DNA of 6,400 nt from Gammaproteobacteria bacterium (GCA_024280785.1 JAJRPK010000480.1:1-6400), one strand, 5' to 3'; positions 1 to 6,159 are shown, numbered from the stretch's first letter. Translations and numbers: made by a program. Notes: a model not told the origin generated them from the letters alone.

Positions 1-2
1 CT

Positions 3-392
3 GGAATTCCTACGTTAAAGAGCATTTGGCAGATTATTGAGGCAGCGGATATTGAAAATGCTGGTATTGTGCTGGATGCATGGCATTGGCAACGGCAGCC
101 AGGCGGGCCAGATTTGGCGACGTTGCGAACGATACCAGCGCAACGTTTATCGGTATTTCAGCTCTGTGATGCAACGGCAGAGGCAAATGGTGAGGCGATG
201 GTTGAATGTATGCATAATCGCCCTCTGCCCGGCGATGGCGTGGTTAATTTTGCAGAGATTTTTTCTCTACTCGATCAAATGGGCGCAACGCCGATTATCG
301 CACCAGAGGTGTTTAATGCGACGCTAAACCAGCGCGGTGCGGGTGTTATGGCTAGTGAAATTTACGCCGCTTGCAAAAGGATAATGAGTTAG
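3..392 (+). CDS. Sugar phosphate isomerase/epimerase-type TIM-barrel protein, C-terminal part
   Basis: The reading frame is already open at base 3, so the gene starts outside the window; 129 residues and the TAG stop at 390-392 are present. The visible part looks like the C-terminal half of the xylose-isomerase-like TIM barrel (AP endonuclease 2 family, as in IolE/Hyi-type isomerases). The segment GIVLDAWHWQRQ matches the beta strand carrying the metal-binding Asp and His (LDxWH). QLCDA follows, then the RPLPGDGVVNF loop typical of these proteins, and finally APEVFN, whose Glu corresponds to the last metal ligand of the barrel. Family members isomerise or epimerise sugars or sugar acids, or act as inosose dehydratases, using a divalent metal. 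The substrate cannot be told from this fragment. The internal GTG at 69 lies within a conserved strand and is not a credible start. The gene converges on the GGDEF gene across 57 bp. Family call is fairly sure; function is open. Confidence 0.8.
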   Translation, partial: GIPTLKSIWQIIEAADIENAGIVLDAWHWQRQPGGPDLATLRTIPAQRLSVFQLCDATAEANGEAMVECMHNRPLPGDGVVNFAEIFSLLDQMGATPIIAPEVFNATLNQRGAGVMASEIYAACKRIMS

Positions 393-449
393 CTGAAAAT
401 AGCGGTGATACACGACGATGGATTTATTTTCGCAATTTTCGACGGCTGT

Positions 450-1343
450 TTAAGCGGCGCAGACACAGTTTTTACCGCCTGATTTTGCTAAATACATAGC
501 GTTATCTGCCCGTTCAGTCAATTCACAAATCGTTTCGTTTTCTAGCATGGTGGCACAGCCTACACTCACGGTAATAGGGTGTTTTATGCCGAAGTTTTGC
601 GGCTGTAAGCTAGCGATTCTTTGTCGTATTCGTTCTGCCACGATGTGCGCACCTACACTATCAGTGTCATCCAGCAAAACTACAAATTCTTCGCCACCAT
701 AGCGGAAGGCATTGTCGGCTTCGCGTGCCGTATTTTTTAAAACATCAGCAACACAGGCAATAACTTTATCGCCCACAGCGTGCCCGTAGTTATCGTTGAT
801 GGGCTTAAAATTATCTATATCAACCATCAAGATGGACATGGGCGAGTGGTGGCGAGAAGCTCTGGAAATTTCGCGGCGAATAGCGGCGTTCATTGCTCGT
901 CGGTTACCTAACGAAGTTAGTGGGTCTCGATGAGCTTTGATAATCGCATTGTGATGCTTTGAGGCATTGTTAAGCGGGTAGACCATGCAACTGACAGCGA
1001 CCTCAATTTGGAGCAAGTCGTCCTCACTCAAGCGGTGTCGAGAATAGAGTGATAGATCACCGATTTTTTCATCGGCCGTGCATAAGCGGTAGGAAAGATG
1101 ATGCAGCGCGGTTTCACCGGTGCGCGCACTGAGCTCGGGCTCGGCGGTAGAAAAAGCCACGCCACTAATACCAAAAAGCCTTTTCACCTGCTTGGAGAAA
1201 ATCGCTAATAGTTCCTCGATATTAAGGCTAGTTTGTAAAGCTAGTGTTAGTTGTAAGCGTAAATGGTCGATGAGGCTTAACTCCCCTGACGGCAGACGTG
1301 GAGTATCGACAAGATCGATTGGTAGTGGCCTGAGCGTTCGCAT
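450..1343 (-). CDS. Diguanylate cyclase (GGDEF domain, GAF-like N-terminus)
   Basis: A 297-residue protein predicted to make cyclic di-GMP from two GTP. The GGDEF domain covers about residues 135-296. It shows DPLTSLGNRR (D140 onward), the metal-binding D175 in VDIDNF, FKPIND (179-184), GHxxGD (187-192), the active-site signature GGEEF (216-220), and the closing ADNAMYLAKSGGKN (279-292). An RxxD inhibitory site (207-210) stands five residues before GGEEF, the usual I-site spacing, so product inhibition is expected. Residues about 25-130 have no transmembrane segment and look like a small GAF-like sensor domain (inference). The protein is therefore likely soluble. The ATG at 1341-1343 has GGAG about 12 nt upstream. 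By position and layout it resembles P. aeruginosa PA3177, a GGDEF protein near the same cluster (from memory). A 293-bp leader with an inverted repeat and a stable hairpin precedes it, suggesting its own regulation. Confidence 0.93.
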   Translation of the reverse strand: MRTLRPLPIDLVDTPRLPSGELSLIDHLRLQLTLALQTSLNIEELLAIFSKQVKRLFGISGVAFSTAEPELSARTGETALHHLSYRLCTADEKIGDLSLYSRHRLSEDDLLQIEVAVSCMVYPLNNASKHHNAIIKAHRDPLTSLGNRRAMNAAIRREISRASRHHSPMSILMVDIDNFKPINDNYGHAVGDKVIACVADVLKNTAREADNAFRYGGEEFVVLLDDTDSVGAHIVAERIRQRIASLQPQNFGIKHPITVSVGCATMLENETICELTERADNAMYLAKSGGKNCVCAA

Positions 1344-1403
1344 GACACAAGGTTTCTCCGCTAATTCGTATTTAATTCAATACCTAACCTGAAAATTAAA
1401 ATC

Positions 1404-1468
1404 AGACCGAGGATTCAACCGCATAGGATACTGGCTTGCGCCCGATTGGAGGGATAATCACTCGGTCT
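1404..1468 (-). promoter_or_regulatory. Candidate structured RNA element in the leader of the GGDEF gene
   Basis: On the minus-strand transcript AGACCGAG (1468-1461) pairs with CUCGGUCU (1411-1404). After a single bulged U (1460) the helix continues as GAUU/AAUC, giving 12 pairs. A 7-nt bulge AUCCCUC (1455-1449) follows, then a second 6-bp helix CAAUCG/CGGUUG (1448-1443 with 1421-1416) that includes a U.G wobble. Inside it is a short GGC-GCAA-GCC hairpin with a GNRA tetraloop (1442-1433). The wobble pair and the GNRA loop exist only in the minus-strand RNA, so that is the favoured strand. The element ends about 60 nt before the GGDEF start codon and is followed by a U-rich run (GAUUUUAAUUUU). 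It could be a leader regulatory structure, an attenuator, or the terminator of the upstream yciK unit. It does not match the c-di-GMP riboswitch consensus as I know it. The pairing was found by eye, not computed. Confidence 0.5.
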
Positions 1469-1496
1469 TCAGTTAGCTATGAGCGATATCTGTGCC

Positions 1497-1521
1497 AACT
1501 TATAATTTTGTCTTATAAGTT
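1497..1521. promoter_or_regulatory. Perfect 9-bp inverted repeat, possible operator
   Basis: AACTTATAA (1497-1505) and TTATAAGTT (1513-1521) are exact inverted repeats separated by the 7 bp TTTTGTC. A second, shorter inverted repeat overlaps its right edge: GTTAT (1519-1523), TGATAT, ATAAC (1530-1534). The stretch 1497-1545 is much richer in A+T than its surroundings and lies upstream of the GGDEF gene, just upstream of the hairpin element. Dyad symmetry in an AT-rich promoter-like tract is typical of a dimeric regulator site. I see no convincing -35/-10 pair, and no regulator can be named. It could also form a weak hairpin in RNA. Confidence 0.4.
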
Positions 1522-1636
1522 ATTGATATATAACAAATCTAATAATCAAGTTTGCGGTAATAACTGACCGATTTGAGTATGAGCGGCAACAAGTGGCCGG
1601 TGGGTGTCAAAATTACGGCGGGGTGCTGCGTCGATT

Positions 1637-2401
1637 TTATTGGGGCTGGGCATTTAATTGACGGCCGTTAATAGCGAGACTTTCCGGGCCCATCAAGAAT
1701 AAGTAAGCTCCCATAATACTTTGTGCTTCCGGGTTGCTAGTGGGTGCTTCTGCCGGGTAGGCCTGCTGCCGCATTGCAGTTCTTGTAGCGCCGGGGTTGA
1801 GGGAGTTTATTCGGATGTTGCTAATATCGCCAAGCTCGTCGGCCCAAGTCTGCATCAGACCTTCTACACCGAATTTTGATACGGCATATGCGCCCCAGTA
1901 CGCGCGACCTTTACGGCCAACGCCGGACGAAGTAAAAATTATTGAGGCATCATCCGCTTGTTCTAAGACTGGCAATAAGGCTTTGCTTAGCAAAAAATTG
2001 CTGACTAAATTGACTTTTATAATTTGTTCAAAAGTTTCGCTGCTGTACTGAGCAAGTGGCTTCATTTCGCCCAACGAAGCAGCGTTGTTTAGCAAGCCGT
2101 GTAGCGGGCCAATGGTAGCGGCAATCTCTCCAGCAAGATGGTCGTAGTCTTGGCTACTGGCGATGGCTAAGTCTAATGGCATTATCGCCGGCCTTGGTCC
2201 TCCTGAAGATTCAATTTCATCGTACACAGCTTCTAACTTGGACACTGTTCTTCCCAACAGAATAACAGTAGCACCGTGTTGCGCGTAGCTAATAGCGGCG
2301 GCTCGACCAATGCCATCACCTGCGCCTGTTACCAGAATATTCCTACCCGCAAGTAACGTGGATAAAGGCTGATAAGTCATAAGTTGAGTTAAATCTTGCA
2401 T
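1637..2401 (-). CDS. yciK: YciK-family short-chain dehydrogenase/reductase
   Basis: A 254-residue classical SDR. The Rossmann cofactor motif TGAGDGIG lies at about residues 25-32, NNA at about 106-108 in LHGLLNNAAS, the catalytic Ser in IIFTSSGVG, and the catalytic Tyr/Lys in the YAVSK motif (about 172-176), followed by the NPGATRT segment. All catalytic elements are present, so it should be an active NAD(P)(H)-dependent oxidoreductase in the cytoplasm. The physiological substrate of YciK proteins is, to my knowledge, unknown. The ATG at 2401 gives the longest form. E. coli YciK begins MHYQP, which aligns with MTYQP at codon 8 here, so the ATG at 2380 (247 aa) is an equally likely start. Neither start has a clear Shine-Dalgarno sequence. 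It lies downstream of mupP, separated by a tandem repeat array, in the order known from Pseudomonas. Confidence 0.9.
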   Translation of the reverse strand: MQDLTQLMTYQPLSTLLAGRNILVTGAGDGIGRAAAISYAQHGATVILLGRTVSKLEAVYDEIESSGGPRPAIMPLDLAIASSQDYDHLAGEIAATIGPLHGLLNNAASLGEMKPLAQYSSETFEQIIKVNLVSNFLLSKALLPVLEQADDASIIFTSSGVGRKGRAYWGAYAVSKFGVEGLMQTWADELGDISNIRINSLNPGATRTAMRQQAYPAEAPTSNPEAQSIMGAYLFLMGPESLAINGRQLNAQPQ

Positions 2402-2432
2402 GCGATGAATAATTCCAGTGTCTGATCTTTGT

Positions 2433-2580
2433 TAAGCGTTGCGACGAATACTATAATAAGCGTTGCGACGGATACTACAATAAGCGTTGCGACGGATACT
2501 ACAATAAGAGTTGCGACGGATACTACAATAAGAATTGCGACGGATGCTACATACATTAAGTGCGGCGATAAAAACGACAA
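2433..2580. repeat. 24-bp tandem repeat array, five copies plus one degenerate copy
   Basis: Units start at 2433, 2457, 2481, 2505 and 2529, each 24 bp, with core TTGCGACGGATACTACAA preceded by TAAGCG or a variant. Copies 2 and 3 are identical. Copy 1 differs at two positions, copy 4 at one and copy 5 at four. After a 4-bp ACAT slip a sixth unit at 2557-2580 matches at about 16 of 24 positions. The array fills most of the 195-bp gap between mupP and yciK. Because 24 is a multiple of three, several frames stay open through it; the octapeptides SVATDTTI (+) and VVSVATLI (-) result, but I do not regard them as protein. There are no spacers, so it is not CRISPR. The gradient from identical central copies to decayed edges suggests growth by slippage or unequal exchange. 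Function, if any, is unknown. Confidence 0.95.
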
Positions 2581-2596
2581 TAGGTACAGCGATGCG

Positions 2597-3259
2597 TTAC
2601 GAGAGCAGTAATCGAATGATTTGAGCGAGTTCGGCGCTTGTTTGAGCCGTATGATCGGCATGCCAATCGGTAGCGGAATTGCCAGGTTCGACGTATCCGT
2701 AGCCGGCAGCAATGGTTTGCATGCCCGCTGCGCGACCGGCTTCAATATCTCGTCGATGGTCACCAACATAAAGACTTCGGCTAGGGTTACAGCCAGTTTT
2801 TTTTGTGGCAAGAAGCAAGGGTTCTGGGTCGGGTTTGGTGTTGGCAACATGTTCCGGGCAAATTAGCACGCTGCAGCTCTCGCTAAGAGCAAGCTTTTCC
2901 ATTAATGGCTGTGCATATTCAACCGGCTTGTTGGTGACTACGCCCCAAGGAACATTGTTTGAATCTAATTCGCTAAGTAGTTGGTGCAGTCCTGCATAGA
3001 CCAGTGATTTTTCGCCAAGATAAAGCTTGTAATTGTCCAGTAGTTGCTGCCTTAGCGCACTAAATTCCAAGTGGCTTTGGTTGATATCGAAGGCGAGCTG
3101 GGTAAGAGCAATTGAACCGTTGGAGACTTGGCTGGCAATTAGTTTAGTATCTAGTGGGCTTAAATGATGCTGCTTTCGCAGTAAGTTAACCGCCAGGACA
3201 AAGTCTGGCGCAGTGTCGACAAGAGTACCATCGAGGTCAAAAAACACACCGTCTAACAT
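2597..3259 (-). CDS. mupP: N-acetylmuramic acid 6-phosphate phosphatase (HAD family)
   Basis: A 220-residue haloacid-dehalogenase-like phosphatase of the Gph/MupP group. The nucleophile motif DLDGTLVDT has D8 and D10; a helical cap follows (about 15-90). Motif II is VVTNKP with T109, motif III Lys is K142 in NTKPDPEP, and motif IV is VGDHRRD with D167 and D171. All catalytic residues are present. Position directly downstream of ubiG in this order is characteristic of Pseudomonas MupP, which dephosphorylates MurNAc-6-P in the MupP-AmgK-MurU cell-wall recycling route (established in Pseudomonas). I therefore prefer MupP over phosphoglycolate phosphatase (Gph), which has nearly the same sequence pattern. 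The ATG at 3259 places D8 where the family expects it, although no good Shine-Dalgarno sequence precedes it. The gap to ubiG is 72 bp. The family is certain; the exact substrate rests on synteny. Confidence 0.87.
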   Translation of the reverse strand: MLDGVFFDLDGTLVDTAPDFVLAVNLLRKQHHLSPLDTKLIASQVSNGSIALTQLAFDINQSHLEFSALRQQLLDNYKLYLGEKSLVYAGLHQLLSELDSNNVPWGVVTNKPVEYAQPLMEKLALSESCSVLICPEHVANTKPDPEPLLLATKKTGCNPSRSLYVGDHRRDIEAGRAAGMQTIAAGYGYVEPGNSATDWHADHTAQTSAELAQIIRLLLS

Positions 3260-3331
3260 AATTATTTAGCTGTCTGTGGGGTTGTAGGGTCGGGTTTCAG
3301 TATTTAGCGCTATTGATTTAACTCTATGGAT

Positions 3332-4117
3332 TTAGTCGGGTTTTATCACGTGGAGCAGATAATTCACCGTTAAATCATTCGGGTTCATTTTGTATTTCTT
3401 ACTTAGTGGGTTGTAGGTCATACCCGTGGCTTCTTGCAGTAATAGGTTAGCGTTGCGCAGCCAGCTGTGAAGTTCTGACGGTTTGATCAGTTTTTCGTAA
3501 TCGTGAGTACCTTTGGGAAGCAGCCCTAAAATGTGTTCGGCTCCAAGTATGGCAAACAGATACGATTTAGGGTTGCGATTAATGGTGGCAAAATATAAGT
3601 GGCCGCCCGGCTTGCAGAGTTTGGCGCAAGCTTCGACCACTTTATTAGGCTCGGGCACGTGCTCTAACATTTCCAAACAAGTAACAATGTCGTACTGCTG
3701 TTCGCGTTGTTCGGCGATCTCTTCAGCGGTGATTTTTTGGTATTCAATCTCTAGCTGGCTCTCAAGCGCATGTAATTCTGCAACCGCTAGTGGAGCATCG
3801 CCCATATCTATTCCTGTGACGATAGCTCCTCGTTGTGCCAGTGCTTCGCTAAGAATACCGCCACCACAGCCAACGTCGATTATTTTCTTTTCCGCCACGG
3901 GCGAGCGTTTGTCAATAAAGTTGGCGCGCAGAGGGTTAATATCATGCAGCGGCTTAAACTCGCTGGACTTATCCCACCAGCGATGAGCAAGCACTTCAAA
4001 TTTCGCAATTTCACTGGCGTCAACGTTTTGCATTATCGGTTGGATTGTCGGCTGGATTGTCGATTGGACTGTCGACGGGTCTCGTGAGCGGTGATTTGCG
4101 GATTTTGCATTTGTCAT
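3332..4117 (-). CDS. ubiG: Ubiquinone biosynthesis O-methyltransferase UbiG
   Basis: A class I SAM-dependent methyltransferase that performs both O-methylations in ubiquinone synthesis, at the membrane in the Ubi complex. The conserved N-terminus runs from about residue 32 (VDASEIAKFEVLAHRWWDK, then FKPLHDINPLR). The SAM-binding glycine motif DVGCGGGILSE is at 81-91, GIDMGD at 102-107, and CLEMLEHVPEP at 147-157. The UbiG-specific segment RNPKSYLFAI..GTHDYEKLIKPSEL (181-215) follows. The ATG at 4117 gives 261 residues against about 240 in E. coli. The first 28 residues are non-conserved and contain TVQS-TIQP-TIQP, encoded by a 12-bp tandem repeat. The ATG at 4033 (Met29, giving MQNVDASEIAKF) fits the family start better and yields 233 residues. 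Neither ATG has a visible Shine-Dalgarno sequence, so the true start is unresolved. Confidence 0.95.
   Translation of the reverse strand: MTNAKSANHRSRDPSTVQSTIQPTIQPIMQNVDASEIAKFEVLAHRWWDKSSEFKPLHDINPLRANFIDKRSPVAEKKIIDVGCGGGILSEALAQRGAIVTGIDMGDAPLAVAELHALESQLEIEYQKITAEEIAEQREQQYDIVTCLEMLEHVPEPNKVVEACAKLCKPGGHLYFATINRNPKSYLFAILGAEHILGLLPKGTHDYEKLIKPSELHSWLRNANLLLQEATGMTYNPLSKKYKMNPNDLTVNYLLHVIKPD
4037..4072. repeat. 12-bp tandem repeat, three copies, at the 5' end of ubiG
   Basis: CGGTTGGATTGT (4037-4048), CGGCTGGATTGT (4049-4060) and CGATTGGACTGT (4061-4072) are consecutive 12-bp units differing at one to three positions. Read on the minus strand they encode tetrapeptides of the type T-I/V-Q-P/S just upstream of Met29 of ubiG. 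They lie outside the conserved methyltransferase fold. They may be a short translated extension or, if Met29 is the start, leader sequence that merely stays in frame. The unit length of 12 keeps the frame open when copy number changes. Confidence 0.85.
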
Positions 4118-4120
4118 AGT

Positions 4121-4164
4121 TTGATCTGTTTTTGTAAATAGCTTGGTCTGTTTTTGTAAAGTGT
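4121..4164. repeat. 22-bp direct duplication upstream of the ubiG ATG
   Basis: TTGATCTGTTTTTGTAAA (4121-4138) recurs 22 bp later as TTGGTCTGTTTTTGTAAA (4143-4160), differing at one base, with 4-bp unlike tails. On the minus strand the copies read TTTACAAAAACAGA(T/C)CAA, and the last one ends three bases before the ATG at 4117. It is a two-copy tandem duplication in the 175-bp gap between mtaD and ubiG. An A-rich leader next to the start could aid translation where no Shine-Dalgarno is present, but this is inference. Confidence 0.8.
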
Positions 4165-4292
4165 TCTTAAAATCAATCGTTTAATCGATCTCTTGGCTGG
4201 GAGCGTTTTGTACCTCAACGGCATGCTGCCTATTCTACCTGCTGGGTGTTTGTAACAGTTGTTTTTAATGCTGATATTTCGGAGCGGGCTTT

Positions 4293-5630
4293 TTACCTCA
4301 TACGGTTTCGCCACTGCCGGCATCGTGCTAGCAGAGCTTGTTGGTCGATATCGATTAATTGTCGATCGACAACTTTAGCTTTACCGGCGATCCATACGTG
4401 GCTCACAGCACTGGCGGGGTCAGTATAAACAAGCTGCGATATGGGCGAATGTAGAGGTTGCAAAGCAGGGCAGCGGGTGTCGATGGCGATGATATCAGCC
4501 TGTTTGCCAACGCGAAGGCTACCGACGTTGTTATCAATGCCGAGGGCTTTAGCGCTACCCAGCGTGGCCATATACAAGGCCTGCGATGCTGGTAGGGCCG
4601 ATGCATCGGCAGATATGTGTTTGGCTTGCAACGCAGCGCTACGAACAGCTTCAAACATGTTAAGAGTGTTGTTGCTCGCGGCGCCGTCTGTTCCCAAGCC
4701 GACAGGAACCCCCAGTGAGAGTAATTCTGTTACCGGGCAATAGCCGCTGGCCAATTTTAAATTAGATGTCGGACAGTGAATTACACTCGTTCCAGTATTG
4801 ACCAGAATGTCTTTTACGCTGTCACTGATTTGGGTCATGTGTACGGCTTGAGTCCGATAGGAAAGCACGCCAAGCTGGTTTAGTCTTTCTATCGGAGTTA
4901 CACCGTATTGCTCTATAGATGCGGCGATTTCGCTGGGAGTCTCGTGCAAGTGAACGTGGATGTTCAAGTCCATTTCTTCCGCCAGCATCGCTACGCGCTC
5001 AAAACTGCTATCGCTAACAGTGTAGGGGGCGTGAGGGCCAAAGCCGATTTTAACCAAAGGGCTGTGACGAAAATCGTCGGATAAGGCAAAACCTTTTTCG
5101 AAATATTGCCCGGCATTTTCCGCCCAAGGCGAAGGAGCCTCCAGGATCGGAAAGTTAATTTGAGCGCGCATGCCCAGTTTTTCTGTGACCTGAGCGGTGG
5201 CGTCGGGAAAGAAATACATGTCGGTAAAACAGGTCGTTCCCGATAACAGCATTTCGGCTATAGCGAGCTCCACTCCGTCGGCAACAAACTCATAGCTAAC
5301 CAGATCGGCTTCGGCGGGCCATATGTGTTGCTCTAGCCACTCCATTAAGGGATAGTCGTCAGCCATCCCCCGCATTAACGTCATTGCAGCGTGACCGTGA
5401 GCGTTAATCAGTCCTGGGGCGAGAATATGTTCTGCTAACGCGGTGTGCTTTGCATTAGGATAATCGGCAAGTAGTTGCTCGCGAGGAGCAATGGCAATAA
5501 TGATATCGTCTTCAATCGCGATGGCATGATCACTTAGTACGTCATTGGATCCCGAGTTTGAGTCAAACTCTCCGGTTTCTATGGGGACGATCCAATCGGC
5601 GCTAATGACTTCGATGTTTGATGGCTTCAC
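4293..5630 (-). CDS. mtaD: 5-methylthioadenosine/S-adenosylhomocysteine deaminase (TRZ/ATZ amidohydrolase)
   Basis: A 445-residue cytoplasmic metal-dependent amidohydrolase of the TRZ/ATZ family. The metal motif HxH is H78/H80 in LINAHGH, the third His and catalytic Glu are H227 and E230 in HVHLHE, the next conserved His is H264 in QAVHMT, and the metal Asp is D315 in GLGTDGAASN. LRVGKQADIIAID (372-384) is the usual C-terminal beta-sandwich return. Such enzymes deaminate 5'-methylthioadenosine to methylthioinosine and SAH to S-inosylhomocysteine. The P. aeruginosa gene at the same place (PA3170) is a characterised MTA deaminase (from memory). The start is GTG at 5630; no strong Shine-Dalgarno is seen, but no better start lies near the conserved SADWIVPIE strand. 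Residues 19-31 form an acidic, Ser-rich loop that appears longer than usual. Guanine deaminase or a chlorohydrolase is possible but less likely given synteny with ubiG. Confidence 0.9.
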   Translation of the reverse strand: MKPSNIEVISADWIVPIETGEFDSNSGSNDVLSDHAIAIEDDIIIAIAPREQLLADYPNAKHTALAEHILAPGLINAHGHAAMTLMRGMADDYPLMEWLEQHIWPAEADLVSYEFVADGVELAIAEMLLSGTTCFTDMYFFPDATAQVTEKLGMRAQINFPILEAPSPWAENAGQYFEKGFALSDDFRHSPLVKIGFGPHAPYTVSDSSFERVAMLAEEMDLNIHVHLHETPSEIAASIEQYGVTPIERLNQLGVLSYRTQAVHMTQISDSVKDILVNTGTSVIHCPTSNLKLASGYCPVTELLSLGVPVGLGTDGAASNNTLNMFEAVRSAALQAKHISADASALPASQALYMATLGSAKALGIDNNVGSLRVGKQADIIAIDTRCPALQPLHSPISQLVYTDPASAVSHVWIAGKAKVVDRQLIDIDQQALLARCRQWRNRMR

Positions 5631-5681
5631 TTAGAGTTTTACCGCGAGTTTAGTTGGTGGTGGATTGAGCAACTTATATCG

Positions 5682-5687
5682 ATTATA
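5682..5687 (-). promoter_or_regulatory. Possible -10 box for the mtaD-ubiG-mupP-yciK cluster
   Basis: Read on the minus strand this is a perfect TATAAT, about 50 nt upstream of the mtaD GTG start, giving a reasonable leader length. There is no good -35 hexamer 16-18 bp upstream, and no TGn extension. TTGACG sits directly against the box and so cannot serve as its -35. It is offered only because it is the best-placed -10 match for the cluster. Confidence 0.3.
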
Positions 5688-5949
5688 CGTCAATGGTTTC
5701 GGATGTGGGATCCTTCGGCGACAATCTTGAAATTTAGCATGGTTTCGATTTACGCAGTGTTGGTGACGCTGCCAGTAAAGGAACATTTTGGTATGGCATC
5801 ATTGGATCACTGAGTTGAAAAAAATGGTTAAAATATTTCTAAAATAGGCAGAAAAAATAGTCGTTGGAATAGCTGTCCAAATAACCGCTATAGAACCTAC
5901 CAAAGTACCTTGTTTTTCACCGCTTGTAGGCGCATTGGCGCGGGCTCTG

Positions 5950-5958
5950 TGGTATCAT
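5950..5958 (+). promoter_or_regulatory. Extended -10 promoter element for gyrA
   Basis: TGGTATCAT combines the TGn extension with TATCAT, which matches the TATAAT consensus at five of six positions. No good -35 is found at 16-18 bp, as is common for extended -10 promoters. Transcription would begin near 5965, giving gyrA a leader of about 205 nt. The GC-rich stretch just before it (GGCGCGGGC, 5938-5946) would fit the supercoiling sensitivity usual for gyrase promoters, but that link is inference. Confidence 0.45.
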
Positions 5959-6152
5959 CCCTCACCTTTATGTAGCTGGTTTTTAACCGTTTTTTTAGCC
6001 GCTGTTGATAGGGTGAATACTAGGGCAGTGGCCGTAGTAAATACTGCAATAAAAATAGTCTAGTGGCAGGTCAATTGCACGGCCTGAAGCGAAACAAAAT
6101 GTAGTCAAAGTCAGCAATATTAATTCGTCGCTACAAGTAACAAACATCTGAT

Positions 6153-6159
6153 AAGGGGA
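6153..6159 (+). promoter_or_regulatory. gyrA ribosome binding site
   Basis: AAGGGGA lies 11 nt (from the last G) before the ATG at 6170, slightly longer than ideal spacing. It is the clearest Shine-Dalgarno sequence in the window and supports the ATG at 6170 as the gyrA start. Confidence 0.75.

Noticed and set aside
37..327. Plus-strand ORF of 96 codons
   Set aside because: It overlaps the isomerase-like gene in another frame; the 3-392 frame carries the family motifs, this one does not.
1404..1468. Known c-di-GMP-I (GEMM) riboswitch upstream of the GGDEF gene
   Set aside because: The conserved CACGCACAGGGCAAACC-type core is absent; only a GNRA loop is shared, which is common.
2433..2580. 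CRISPR array
   Set aside because: The 24-bp units are directly adjacent with no spacers, and no cas genes are present.
2429..2611. Plus-strand 60-codon ORF with SVATDTTI repeats
   Set aside because: TTG start without a ribosome binding site; it is the tandem repeat read in frame and it overlaps the mupP end antisense.
2389..2850. Minus-strand ORF of 153 codons ending in VVSVATLI octapeptide repeats
   Set aside because: It is mostly the wrong frame of mupP, then runs through the 24-bp repeat array, which is open because the unit is a multiple of three. No ribosome binding site and no domain.
3513..3986. Plus-strand 157-codon ORF
   Set aside because: It is antisense to ubiG, whose frame is fully conserved; no independent family signal.
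5739..5813. Plus-strand 24-codon ORF in the mtaD-gyrA gap
   Set aside because: No ribosome binding site and no distinguishing composition; ORFs of this length are expected by chance.
5978..5996. Intrinsic terminator GGTT-TTT-AACC followed by T7
   Set aside because: A 4-bp stem with two GC pairs is too weak, and its position shortly after the presumed gyrA promoter would block an essential gene.
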